Shown here piece after piece: positions 15,020-23,299 of a stretch of DNA of 40,638 nt; positions within the stretch are counted from its first letter, which is position 1; each line of letters begins with the position of its first letter. The notes under the pieces are model-generated. The model was not told where the DNA came from. It was given only the letters and a program-made list of their open reading frames with translations, and ran no database searches. This stretch comes from Saccharofermentans sp. (GTDB lineage Bacteria; Bacillota; Clostridia; Saccharofermentanales; Saccharofermentanaceae): the NCBI GenBank assembly GCA_024691325.1, contig JAILNR010000049.1, forward strand, positions 1 to 40,638, written 5' to 3'. The translations under genes and the position numbers were made by a program.

Positions 15020-17245
15020 ATGAAAGATATATCATTGCTGTGCGGTAATACGTTCTTCACGATAGGCGGGGAAGAGCGGTGCGGGAGGAAGACCATAAGG
15101 TTTCTCGACGGGGGAACCGGAATCAACTATGAACAGTTGATCGGTGATCTAAAGCAGTTTTCAGACAAGTTCTCAGGATTTACATCAATACAGATCGACC
15201 ATGTGAGCCGGTATTTCTACGAAGAGGATAAACTCGATGAAGACGAGCAAAAGCTCCGCGCGATAGTCCTCGAAGAACTCATGGAGCTTACCGGCGGTAT
15301 GGATCCGCACCCGGGGTGCTATCCTCCGGGAATACTTCTTGCTTCAACCTGGAATCCCGATACGGTTTATGAAGTCGGGGCTGCGTTGGGCCTTGAAGCA
15401 AGGATGTTTAAGATCGCATGTCTTTTGGGAACTCCTAATGTGAATATTTTAAGAGACCCGCGAAACGGAAGGTTTTTCGAGGGGTATTCCGAGGACCCGT
15501 ATCTTGCGGGGAAACTTGCAAAAGAAATGACAAAGGGCGTTCAGAGCCGTAAAGTGGCGGCTAACGTCAAGCATTTTGCTGCCAATAATCTGGAGATAAA
15601 CCGTTCAGGGATTAACGAGATAATATCACGAAGGGCGCTTGAAGAGATTTATCTGCCCGCGTTTGAGGCTTGCGTAAAGGAGGGTAAGACCGCGACAGTT
15701 ATGTCGGCCTATAACTCCATAAACGGAACCCCGTGCTGTGAGAACAGGTGGCTTTTAAGGGATGTCCTGAAAGAGCGCTGGGGCTTCAAAGGCGTTGCAA
15801 TGACAGACTGGGACGCATGTAAGGGGGATACCGGCGATGCCGTGACTGCGGGCACTGATCTTCTTATGCCGGGCCCGTGGAAGAAAGAAAACGAGATCCG
15901 GGCGGCCGTGGATGACGGCAGGCTCAGCGCGGATGAACTCAAGGATGCCGCCGCCCGTGTCGACGAACTCATCGGTAACGCATGCGGTGAGCCGTTCCCT
16001 GTAACATATGACGAATACATAAAAGCCGGCGACGATGCCTGCTACAATGCGGATGCGGAAGGCTTCATACTTCTTAAAAACGACGGCCTCCTTCCCTTGG
16101 AAGATGCGGGAAGGATTAAGGTCGAGGGCGACCCCGGGCTTATAATCTGCGGAAGCGGAAGTGCCCAGGTGTTTACCGACAGAAGCAAAGCTTTAAGGGA
16201 CGTTATACCGGGAAGCGCCGATGGCGACGTCTCGCTCGTAGTGGTCTCGATTAAGTCGGCAGAGGGCACAGACCGTCCCGACCTCAAGATGCCGCCCGTC
16301 TATACCAATCTTGTCGAAAAGCTCCATAACGAAGGTCAAAAGATAGTACTTGTGCTAAACACGCCGGGACCTGTCGAGATTCCTCCCCGTGTGCTCGGGT
16401 ACACTTCCGCCATCCTCATGATCTTCTATCCGGGTATGGCAGGAGCCGCGGCACTCCTCGATGTCCTGACAGGTAAGATCAATCCTTCAGGAAAACTCAC
16501 GTTTACTTATCCTCAAAGATACGAGGATACACCGGCATTCCTTAACTATCCTGACGGGTTCACCTGTATTTACGGTGAGGATATCTTCGTGGGATACAGG
16601 GGATACGAGAAGAGGGGGACAAAAGCGTTGTTCCCGTTCGGGTTTGGATTGTCCTACACGGACTTTGATCTGTCGGATGTTAAGACAGATAAGAGTGAAT
16701 ATGGATTAGGTGACACTGTGAAGGTCTCGTTTATTCTTAAAAACACGGGTTCGCGTGAAGGCGCAACGGTCGTTCAGCTTTATGTGGGCGACCCCGTATC
16801 AAAGCAAAGAAAGCCTCTTAAGGAACTCCGGGCATTCGGTAAATACAGGCTAAAGCCCGGACAGACGGAGAGTTTGGAGTTTGTATTTAAGATCTCTGAT
16901 ATCGGGGCATACAGCGAAGACTACGGTCAGTTCCTCATTGAGGACGGTATGTATGACATTTATCTGGGCTTTAGTTCAGAGGATATCAGGCAGAAGATAT
17001 CCTTCAGACTTACAGGCGGAAGTGAGCAGCTGCGCCTCGGAATCAATTCGAGCGTGCTTGATATCATGAACATCCCGGTTCTGCGTGAGGCCCTTGTAAA
17101 AGATATAAATGACGCGGGCGAAGACATACAGGCTCTTATCGAGAGCGAGCGCTATGCACCGGGCGTGAAGATAACAAACATATATAAAACGGCCGAACAT
17201 TTTAATAATTTTGTAAAAGAGTGCAATAACTATCTTAAGGAATAA
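15020..17245 (+). CDS. Glycoside hydrolase family 3 beta-glucosidase
   Basis: The 741 residues show the GH3 plan: an N-terminal TIM-like barrel with VKHFAANN, the probable nucleophile Asp263 in AMTDWDA, then an alpha/beta sandwich (about 350-540) and a C-terminal fibronectin III-like domain (about 570-670) with GATVVQLYVGDP. It should release glucose or a related sugar from short beta-linked oligosaccharides. There is no signal peptide, so the enzyme is predicted to work in the cytoplasm on imported sugars. An extra segment of about 70 residues follows the last domain. The start at 15020 has only a weak ribosome binding site; an upstream ATG at 15012 is closed by a stop after two codons. Exact substrate is not readable. 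Confidence 0.9.
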   Translation: MKDISLLCGNTFFTIGGEERCGRKTIRFLDGGTGINYEQLIGDLKQFSDKFSGFTSIQIDHVSRYFYEEDKLDEDEQKLRAIVLEELMELTGGMDPHPGCYPPGILLASTWNPDTVYEVGAALGLEARMFKIACLLGTPNVNILRDPRNGRFFEGYSEDPYLAGKLAKEMTKGVQSRKVAANVKHFAANNLEINRSGINEIISRRALEEIYLPAFEACVKEGKTATVMSAYNSINGTPCCENRWLLRDVLKERWGFKGVAMTDWDACKGDTGDAVTAGTDLLMPGPWKKENEIRAAVDDGRLSADELKDAAARVDELIGNACGEPFPVTYDEYIKAGDDACYNADAEGFILLKNDGLLPLEDAGRIKVEGDPGLIICGSGSAQVFTDRSKALRDVIPGSADGDVSLVVVSIKSAEGTDRPDLKMPPVYTNLVEKLHNEGQKIVLVLNTPGPVEIPPRVLGYTSAILMIFYPGMAGAAALLDVLTGKINPSGKLTFTYPQRYEDTPAFLNYPDGFTCIYGEDIFVGYRGYEKRGTKALFPFGFGLSYTDFDLSDVKTDKSEYGLGDTVKVSFILKNTGSREGATVVQLYVGDPVSKQRKPLKELRAFGKYRLKPGQTESLEFVFKISDIGAYSEDYGQFLIEDGMYDIYLGFSSEDIRQKISFRLTGGSEQLRLGINSSVLDIMNIPVLREALVKDINDAGEDIQALIESERYAPGVKITNIYKTAEHFNNFVKECNNYLKE

Positions 17246-17257
17246 TCACGCCTATAT

Positions 17258-17271
17258 AGTATAATTATACT
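17258..17271 (+). promoter_or_regulatory. AT-rich palindrome with a candidate -10 box before the sugar operon
   Basis: AGTATAA-TTATACT is a perfect 14-bp palindrome that contains TATAAT (17260-17265), in the only gap before rfbF. A convincing -35 at the usual distance is missing, so an activator or a weaker promoter is possible. It is the best candidate for the start of the ten-gene transcript. Confidence 0.35.
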
Positions 17272-17297
17272 GATTTACTATGTGCGGAGGTTGACCT

Positions 17298-18077
17298 ATG
17301 AAGGTTGTTATACTTGCGGGCGGATACGGAACTCGTATTTCCGAGGAGAGCGTTTACAGGCCCAAGCCTATGGTCGAGATATGCGGTATGCCTATCCTTT
17401 GGCATATCATGAAGTACTATTCTTCCTACGGTTTTAATGACTTTATTATCTGCTGCGGCTACAAGCAGTACGTTATTAAAGAGTGGTTTGCGGATTATTA
17501 TCTCCACACTTCTGATGTTACATTTGATTTCACTGCAGACAACAAGATGACTGTTCACACGACTCACACCGAGCCTTGGAAGGTCACACTCGTTGATACC
17601 GGCCTTAACACCATGACGGGCGGCCGCATCAAGAGAGTCGGCAAGTTTATAGGCGACGAGCCTTTCATGCTCACATACGGTGACGGTGTAAGTGATGTCG
17701 ATCTTGATGCCCTTTTGAAGTTCCATAAGGAAAAGGGACAGCTTGCGACCATCACCGCGGCAAGAGTCGACCAGCGCTTCGGCTGCGTCGATATCGATAA
17801 CGACGGTAATGTCTCTAAGTTCAGAGAGAAGGATGTAAGCGACAGTTCCGTTGTTAACGCCGGTTTCATGGTGCTTGAGCCTAAGGTTCTCGACTACATC
17901 GACGGCGATGAGATCCCTTTCGAAAAGGCGCCTCTCGAGAGAATCGCGGCTGAGGGCCAGCTTAACGCGTATATCCACAACGGATTCTGGCAGTGCATGG
18001 ACACAAAACGTGATAAGGAGCAGCTTGAGGCTCTTATCAAAGAGGGTAAGGCACCCTGGATTAAGTGGGAGGACTGA
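17298..18077 (+). CDS. rfbF: Glucose-1-phosphate cytidylyltransferase
   Basis: The 259 residues are a complete RfbF, which joins CTP and glucose 1-phosphate to CDP-glucose, the first step toward CDP-3,6-dideoxyhexoses. The nucleotide-binding loop LAGGYGTRISEE, the KPMVEICGMPILWHIM motif, the metal-binding LTYGDGVSDVD and the C-terminal FWQCMDTKRDKE are all present. GGAGG precedes the start. It opens the run of ten sugar genes. Confidence 0.96.
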   Translation: MKVVILAGGYGTRISEESVYRPKPMVEICGMPILWHIMKYYSSYGFNDFIICCGYKQYVIKEWFADYYLHTSDVTFDFTADNKMTVHTTHTEPWKVTLVDTGLNTMTGGRIKRVGKFIGDEPFMLTYGDGVSDVDLDALLKFHKEKGQLATITAARVDQRFGCVDIDNDGNVSKFREKDVSDSSVVNAGFMVLEPKVLDYIDGDEIPFEKAPLERIAAEGQLNAYIHNGFWQCMDTKRDKEQLEALIKEGKAPWIKWED

Positions 18078-18081
18078 TAAT

Positions 18082-19140
18082 TTGACCGATTTAAGTTTCT
18101 GGAACGGCAAGAGAGTTTTCCTTACGGGACACACAGGCTTTAAGGGCTCGTGGATGAGCAGGATACTTGTTACTCACGGTGCGGTGCTCACGGGATACTC
18201 GCTTGAGGCTCCGACAGAGCCCAATCTTTTCTCGATGGCTGGCCTTGAGGGCAAGATGACGTCCGTGATAGGCGATATAAGAGATATGGATAAGCTTAAG
18301 GAGGCTTTTGATAAGGCTGATCCCGAGATCGTTATCCATATGGCAGCGCAGCCGCTGGTAAGAGATTCGTATAAGGATCCCAGATACACATATGAGACCA
18401 ATGTAATGGGAACGGTTAACATCCTTGAGTGCGTTAGAAACTCAAAGAGCGTTAAGTCGTTCCTTAATGTAACTACCGATAAGGTCTATAAGAATAACGA
18501 GTGGGCGTGGGGCTACAGAGAGAATGAGCCGCTTGACGGTTTTGATCCGTACTCGAATTCCAAGTCCTGCAGTGAGCTTGTTACCCACAGCTATAAGAGT
18601 TCTTTCTTCCAGACCGAAAGTGCTCCTGCTATCTCCACTGCAAGAGCAGGTAACGTTATAGGCGGAGGTGACTTCGCTACTGACAGGATCATCCCCGACT
18701 GTGTAAGGGCAGCTCTTAATGGCGAGGACATCATCGTAAGAAATCCGTACTCGACAAGACCTTACCAGCATGTGTTTGAGCCGGTGTTCGCTTACCTTAT
18801 GATAGCTAGTGCTCAGTATGAGGACGCTTCGGTTCAGGGTTGGTATAATGTCGGTCCCGATGACTGCGACTGCGTTTGCACTGGCGACATCGTCGATATG
18901 TTCGTAAGCAAGTGGGGCGGCATCAGAAGAGTGGATAAGACTGAAGCTAATGCTCCCCATGAAGCTAACTTCCTGAAGCTTGATTCAAGCAAGGTCAAGG
19001 GAACATTCGGCTGGTCCCCCAGGTGGCATATCGATGAAGCTATAGCGAGAGTCATCGAGTGGACGAAGGTCTATAAGGAAGGCGGAGATATCCCCGCTGT
19101 TATGGATAAGCAGATCAGTGACTATATATCGAAAGGATGA
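18082..19140 (+). CDS. rfbG: CDP-glucose 4,6-dehydratase
   Basis: The protein of 352 residues converts CDP-glucose to CDP-4-keto-6-deoxyglucose. It is an extended short-chain dehydrogenase with the NAD motif TGHTGFKGSW and the Tyr157/Lys161 pair in YSNSK; TTDKVYKN is also diagnostic. The start is most likely the TTG at 18082, nine bases after GGGAGG and four bases after the rfbF stop. The frame is open upstream to 17851, but that stretch is a shifted frame inside rfbF and is not dehydratase sequence. Confidence 0.95.
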   Translation: MTDLSFWNGKRVFLTGHTGFKGSWMSRILVTHGAVLTGYSLEAPTEPNLFSMAGLEGKMTSVIGDIRDMDKLKEAFDKADPEIVIHMAAQPLVRDSYKDPRYTYETNVMGTVNILECVRNSKSVKSFLNVTTDKVYKNNEWAWGYRENEPLDGFDPYSNSKSCSELVTHSYKSSFFQTESAPAISTARAGNVIGGGDFATDRIIPDCVRAALNGEDIIVRNPYSTRPYQHVFEPVFAYLMIASAQYEDASVQGWYNVGPDDCDCVCTGDIVDMFVSKWGGIRRVDKTEANAPHEANFLKLDSSKVKGTFGWSPRWHIDEAIARVIEWTKVYKEGGDIPAVMDKQISDYISKG

Positions 19141-19147
19141 AATATAA

Positions 19148-20485
19148 ATGTTTGAGAACATGAATGAACAGGATGCAAGAGCAAAGATACTCGAGGAAGT
19201 AAAAGAGTATGCGGATAAGTTCCATGCCGTCAAGCCTTATGAGGAAGGCGACAGGATCCCGTATGCAAGAAGAGTTTACGGCAACGAGGAGATGGTAAAT
19301 CTCGTCGATTCCGCACTTGAGTTCTGGCTTACATCAGGAAGATATACGGATGAATTCGAGAAGAAGTTTGCTGAGTACTTAGGTGTCAGATTCTGCTCAC
19401 TCGTAAACTCCGGTTCATCTGCTAACCTCGGAGCATTCATGGCTCTGACAAGTCCTCTTCTCAAGGACAGAAGAATTAAGAGAGGAGACGAGGTAATCAC
19501 GGTTGCAGCAGGTTTCCCGACTACAGTCGCACCTGTCATCCAGTATGGTGCTGTACCTGTTTTTATCGACGTTACGATCCCTCAATACAATATCGACGTA
19601 ACCCGTCTCGAAGATGCTTTGTCCGACAAGACAAAGGCCGTAATGATCGCACACACTCTCGGTAATCCGTTTGACCTTAAGGCCGTTAAGGAGTTCTGCG
19701 TTAAGCATAATCTCTGGCTTGTAGAGGATAACTGTGATGCTTTGGGATCCAAGTACACGATCGACGGACAGGAGAAGTTCACAGGTACGATCGGCGATAT
19801 CGGAACATCCTCATTCTATCCTCCGCACCATATGACAATGGGTGAGGGCGGCGCTATCTACACGAACGATCCGCTCCTTAACAAGTGCATCAGATCCATG
19901 AGAGACTGGGGAAGAGACTGCGTATGTCCTTCCGGTAAGGACAATTTCTGCGGACACAGATTCGACGGACAGTATGGTGAGCTTCCGTTCGGATACGATC
20001 ACAAGTATGTTTATTCCCACTTTGGCTATAACCTTAAGGCAACAGATCTTCAGGCAGCGGTAGGATGCGCACAGATCGTTAAGTTCCCGTCATTCGTTGA
20101 AAGAAGAAGACATAACTTCGACAGACTCTGGGAAGGACTTAAGGACTGTCAGGACAAGCTCATTCTCCCCGAGGCAGCTCCCAATTCAAAGCCCTCATGG
20201 TTCGGTTTCATGATGACGGTCAAGGAAGGCGTAGACAGACATAAGGTCGTTAACTATATCGAGGATCACGGTGTTCAGACAAGAAACCTGTTTGCAGGCA
20301 ATCTTACAAAGCATCCCTGCTTCGACGAGATGAGAGCTACGGGTGAAGGCTACAGGGTAGTAGGTGATCTTACGAATACTGACAGGATCATGAACGATAC
20401 ATTCTGGATCGGCGTTTATCCCGGTATGACAGATGAGATGATCGACTACATGATCAAGACTATAAAGGAAGCGCTCTCACTGTAA
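19148..20485 (+). CDS. rfbH: CDP-6-deoxy-4-keto-glucose 3-dehydratase (PMP and [2Fe-2S])
   Basis: The 445 residues match RfbH/E1, the aminotransferase-fold enzyme that uses pyridoxamine phosphate and an iron-sulfur cluster to remove the C3 hydroxyl. A His-His pair at 227-228 in YPPHHMTMGEGG stands where aminotransferases have the catalytic lysine, the hallmark of this group. The cluster cysteines are seen as RDCVCPSGKDNFC (C-x-C-x7-C), with a further Cys in EDNCDALG about 60 residues before. The usual reductase partner (E3/RfbI type) is not in the window, so electrons must come from another protein. The product feeds the downstream carboligase and reductase. Confidence 0.95.
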   Translation: MFENMNEQDARAKILEEVKEYADKFHAVKPYEEGDRIPYARRVYGNEEMVNLVDSALEFWLTSGRYTDEFEKKFAEYLGVRFCSLVNSGSSANLGAFMALTSPLLKDRRIKRGDEVITVAAGFPTTVAPVIQYGAVPVFIDVTIPQYNIDVTRLEDALSDKTKAVMIAHTLGNPFDLKAVKEFCVKHNLWLVEDNCDALGSKYTIDGQEKFTGTIGDIGTSSFYPPHHMTMGEGGAIYTNDPLLNKCIRSMRDWGRDCVCPSGKDNFCGHRFDGQYGELPFGYDHKYVYSHFGYNLKATDLQAAVGCAQIVKFPSFVERRRHNFDRLWEGLKDCQDKLILPEAAPNSKPSWFGFMMTVKEGVDRHKVVNYIEDHGVQTRNLFAGNLTKHPCFDEMRATGEGYRVVGDLTNTDRIMNDTFWIGVYPGMTDEMIDYMIKTIKEALSL

Positions 20486-21048
20486 TGGAAAACGAAGAGC
20501 AGATAATAAAGAGAAACTGGTTTGAGCGGTTTGTGCTCTGGTGCATGAACCTGTTGCTTAAACCGTTCGGCAAACAACTTACGGGAAAGGCCGCCGATGC
20601 ATTCTTACAGTTCGTGAAGTTTGCTTTGGTCGGTGTATCGAATACGATAGTTTCCTACATCATCAATGCGGTCACACTCCTTTTCCTGGATGCGATCGGC
20701 GGATTTGAAGGCATCGACAAGTATATAGGTAATACCGTCGCTTTCTTCCTCTCGGTCATCTGGGCATTTATCTGGAGCAACAAGTTTGTCTTCAAGGAAG
20801 AAGAGGGAGCACAGAAGCGCGTATGGTGGAAGACTCTCATCAAGACTTACATCGCATATGCGTTTACGGGACTCGTATTAAGCAACGTTATCTCATATGT
20901 ATGCGTTGATCTTCTCATGATCAACAAGTACATCGCACCTATCATCAATCTGGTGATCGCAGTGCCCATCAACTTCGTTATGAATAAGTTCTGGGCCTAT
21001 AAGCAAAAGAAGGGAGACGACAATGAGCCGGAAGATCAGCCTGCTTGA
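20485..21048 (+). CDS. GtrA-like membrane protein (candidate polyprenyl-phosphate sugar flippase)
   Basis: The 187 residues have four membrane segments in the GtrA family pattern: QFVKFALVGVSNTIVSYIIN first, then FFLSVIWAFIWSNKFVFK, and VLSNVISYVCVDLLMI and a last helix ending NFVMNKFWAYK. GtrA proteins are thought to move polyprenyl-phosphate-linked sugars across the membrane. The start codon overlaps the rfbH stop by one base (TAATG), so translation is coupled. A basic, amphipathic N-terminus of about 35 residues is longer than in many relatives. GtrB and GT-C partners lie at the end of the operon. Confidence 0.88.
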   Translation: MENEEQIIKRNWFERFVLWCMNLLLKPFGKQLTGKAADAFLQFVKFALVGVSNTIVSYIINAVTLLFLDAIGGFEGIDKYIGNTVAFFLSVIWAFIWSNKFVFKEEEGAQKRVWWKTLIKTYIAYAFTGLVLSNVISYVCVDLLMINKYIAPIINLVIAVPINFVMNKFWAYKQKKGDDNEPEDQPA

Positions 21049-22624
21049 TTGTACTCTTCGTGACGGCGGTTATGTGAATGACTGGCTGTTCGGTCATGAC
21101 AACATCGTCTCCGTCTTCGAGCGGATAGTCGATGCGGGAACAGATATCATCGAGGTGGGATTCCTTGATGACAGACGCCCGTTCGATTACGACAGGAGCA
21201 TCATGCCTGATACCGACAGCGTCGGTAAGATTTACGGCGACCTTGATAAGAAGAACACCAAAGTCTTCGGCATGATAGACTACGGCACATGTTCCTTAGA
21301 CAACATCAAGCCCTGTTCCGAGAGTTATCTCGACGGCATAAGAGTCATCTTCAAAAAGCATCTTAAGGACGAGGCGTTGAGATTTTGCTCGGAGCTTAAG
21401 AAGCTCGGATATATTGTTTTCGCGCAGCTCGTAAGCGTTACCGCGTACTCTGATGACGACCTTAAAGAGCTTTGTGCTCTTGCTAACGCGACGCACCCGG
21501 ATGCGGTCTCCATGGTGGATACTTACGGACTTACGCATCAGAAGGATTTGAAGCACATCCTCGAGATCCTCGATGAGAACCTCGATCACGATATAGCGAT
21601 CGGCTATCACGGCCACAATAATTTCCAGATGGCGTATGCGAACTGTCAGATGATTCTTGCTTACTCTGATCAGACTGACCGCGAGCTTCTCGTTGACGGC
21701 ACGCTGTATGGTATGGGCAAGAGTGCGGGCAATGCTCCCATCGAGCTTGTCGCTATGCACATGAATAACGAGTATGGCAAGGAATACCACTTAAGCCAGT
21801 ACCTCGAGGCGATAGATGCAAACATCATGGAATTCTATCAGCCCGCCACATGGGGATACAGCCTGTTCTTCTTCCTTGCGGCAAGCAACGACTGCCACCC
21901 GAATTATGTTAAGCAGCTTACCAATAAGCACACGCTTTCAATCAAACAGATAAACGAGCTTCTGGGTAAGCTTCAGGGCGAGAAGAAGCTTCTTTACGAT
22001 AAGGACTACATGGAAAGACTCTACGTCGAGTTCCAGGACAAGGAGATCAACGACTCGGCCGATATCGAGGCGCTCGCACGTGAACTTCGCGGAAAGACGA
22101 TACTTGTCACAGGTCCCGGCACCACGATCAAGACGGAGAGCAAGAAGATAGGCGATTTTGTCATGAGTGCGGATCCGCTTATAATCTCGATCAATTATGC
22201 ATCGAGAGCATTCATGCCCGACTATATTTTCCTTACGAACACCAAGCGTCACATACAGGTTGCGACCTTGCTTTCGAAGGAGAAGATACCTGTTATCGCG
22301 ACTTCAAACGTTACTCCCACGGACAAGCCGTTCGAGTATGTAATGAATATAAGCGCGCTGCTCGACAGGGATTCAGAATATGCCGACAACTCCCTCATGA
22401 TGATCCTCAAGGTGCTCATGAGAAGCGGCGTCAAGGAGGTAAACCTTGCAGGCTTCGACGGTTATTCCGGTACGGATGCGAACTATCTTGATGAGGGCAA
22501 GGAGTACGACTTCGCCAAGCAGAAGGCGGATTATCTTAACAACTACATGTCAGGCTTCATACGCTCGCACAAGGACGACATCAAGGTGAACTTCCTGACC
22601 ACTACCAGGTACGATATAACATGA
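21023..22624 (+). CDS. DRE-TIM aldolase fused to a Rossmann-like C-terminal domain
   Basis: The 533 residues begin with a DRE-TIM metallolyase domain (about 1-290), close to 4-hydroxy-2-oxovalerate aldolase. LLDCTLRDGG carries the metal-binding Asp and catalytic Arg-Asp, and YHGHNN supplies the His196/His198 metal pair. Such enzymes join or split 2-oxo acids and aldehydes. Residues from about 350 form a separate Rossmann-like domain (GKTILVTGPG, then SINYA and VNLAGFDGYSG) resembling MptE/DUF115-like domains of surface-sugar proteins. The start overlaps the GtrA gene by 26 bases and follows AGGGAG. It is followed by a phosphatase and a carboligase, so it may make a precursor for the branched sugar; that role is inferred. 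Confidence 0.75.
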   Translation: MSRKISLLDCTLRDGGYVNDWLFGHDNIVSVFERIVDAGTDIIEVGFLDDRRPFDYDRSIMPDTDSVGKIYGDLDKKNTKVFGMIDYGTCSLDNIKPCSESYLDGIRVIFKKHLKDEALRFCSELKKLGYIVFAQLVSVTAYSDDDLKELCALANATHPDAVSMVDTYGLTHQKDLKHILEILDENLDHDIAIGYHGHNNFQMAYANCQMILAYSDQTDRELLVDGTLYGMGKSAGNAPIELVAMHMNNEYGKEYHLSQYLEAIDANIMEFYQPATWGYSLFFFLAASNDCHPNYVKQLTNKHTLSIKQINELLGKLQGEKKLLYDKDYMERLYVEFQDKEINDSADIEALARELRGKTILVTGPGTTIKTESKKIGDFVMSADPLIISINYASRAFMPDYIFLTNTKRHIQVATLLSKEKIPVIATSNVTPTDKPFEYVMNISALLDRDSEYADNSLMMILKVLMRSGVKEVNLAGFDGYSGTDANYLDEGKEYDFAKQKADYLNNYMSGFIRSHKDDIKVNFLTTTRYDIT

Positions 22625-23298
22625 CACAAGCGAAAAGAAAATTTGATGCGGTACTCTTCGACCTCGACGGAACACTCCTCGACACTGCCGAAGGTATCGT
22701 TATTTCAGTTAAACAGACAATAGAACATTTTGGACTTAAGAGCCTCCCCGATGAGGAGATCTTAAAGTTCATAGGTCCGCCGATCGAGTGGTCGTTCGAG
22801 GGCCGCTGCGGCGTTCAAAAGGATAAGCTTCGTGAGGTCTGCCTGTACTTCAGAGAAAGGTACAGCAACCATAATCTTCTTCTTGCGAAGCCCTACGACG
22901 GAATCTACGAGTTCCTGGATTTTCTTAAGAGAAGAAATATCCCGATAGGAATCGCCACTTACAAGAAGCAGGATTATGCGGAGAAGCTTCTTAAAGCCAC
23001 ACGCTTTACTGATTACACGGATCACATCTTCGGCTCCGATTATGAGGGCAAGCTTCTTAAGAAAGACATCATCAAGCTGTGCATTGATTCTCTTGGTGTA
23101 AAGGATGTTTCCCGTGTGCTTATGGTGGGGGATTCCAACCACGACGCTAACGGTGCGAAGCTTGCAGGTGCGTCTTTTGCAGGCGTCTCTTACGGCTTCG
23201 GCTTCGGCGAATTCGGAGGCGAAGATATTAATGAGTTTGAGCACGTATTCTATGCGGATCATCCGATGGATATGACGGTGCTTTTCGAGGAGGAGTGA
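22621..23298 (+). CDS. HAD-superfamily phosphatase
   Basis: The 225 residues are a phosphoglycolate-phosphatase-like HAD hydrolase. Motif I is FDLDGTLLDT with Asp14 and Asp16, a Thr in GIATYKK stands for motif II, a Lys near DIIKLC for motif III and MVGDSNHDANGAKLAG for motif IV. An alpha-helical cap lies between motifs I and II. It overlaps the aldolase by four bases (ATGA) and is followed one base later by the thiamine enzyme. It may remove phosphate from the aldolase product before the next step; the substrate is unknown. Confidence 0.88.
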   Translation: MTQAKRKFDAVLFDLDGTLLDTAEGIVISVKQTIEHFGLKSLPDEEILKFIGPPIEWSFEGRCGVQKDKLREVCLYFRERYSNHNLLLAKPYDGIYEFLDFLKRRNIPIGIATYKKQDYAEKLLKATRFTDYTDHIFGSDYEGKLLKKDIIKLCIDSLGVKDVSRVLMVGDSNHDANGAKLAGASFAGVSYGFGFGEFGGEDINEFEHVFYADHPMDMTVLFEEE

Positions 23299-23299
23299 C

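Noticed and set aside
14908..15126. A 73-residue extension of the nuclease-like protein
   Set aside because: It overlaps the start of the GH3 gene and the phased repeats, and does not resemble the rest of the protein.
17851..18081. A 77-residue N-terminal extension of rfbG
   Set aside because: It is a shifted frame inside rfbF; the dehydratase similarity begins at the TTG at 18082, which has a well-placed GGGAGG.
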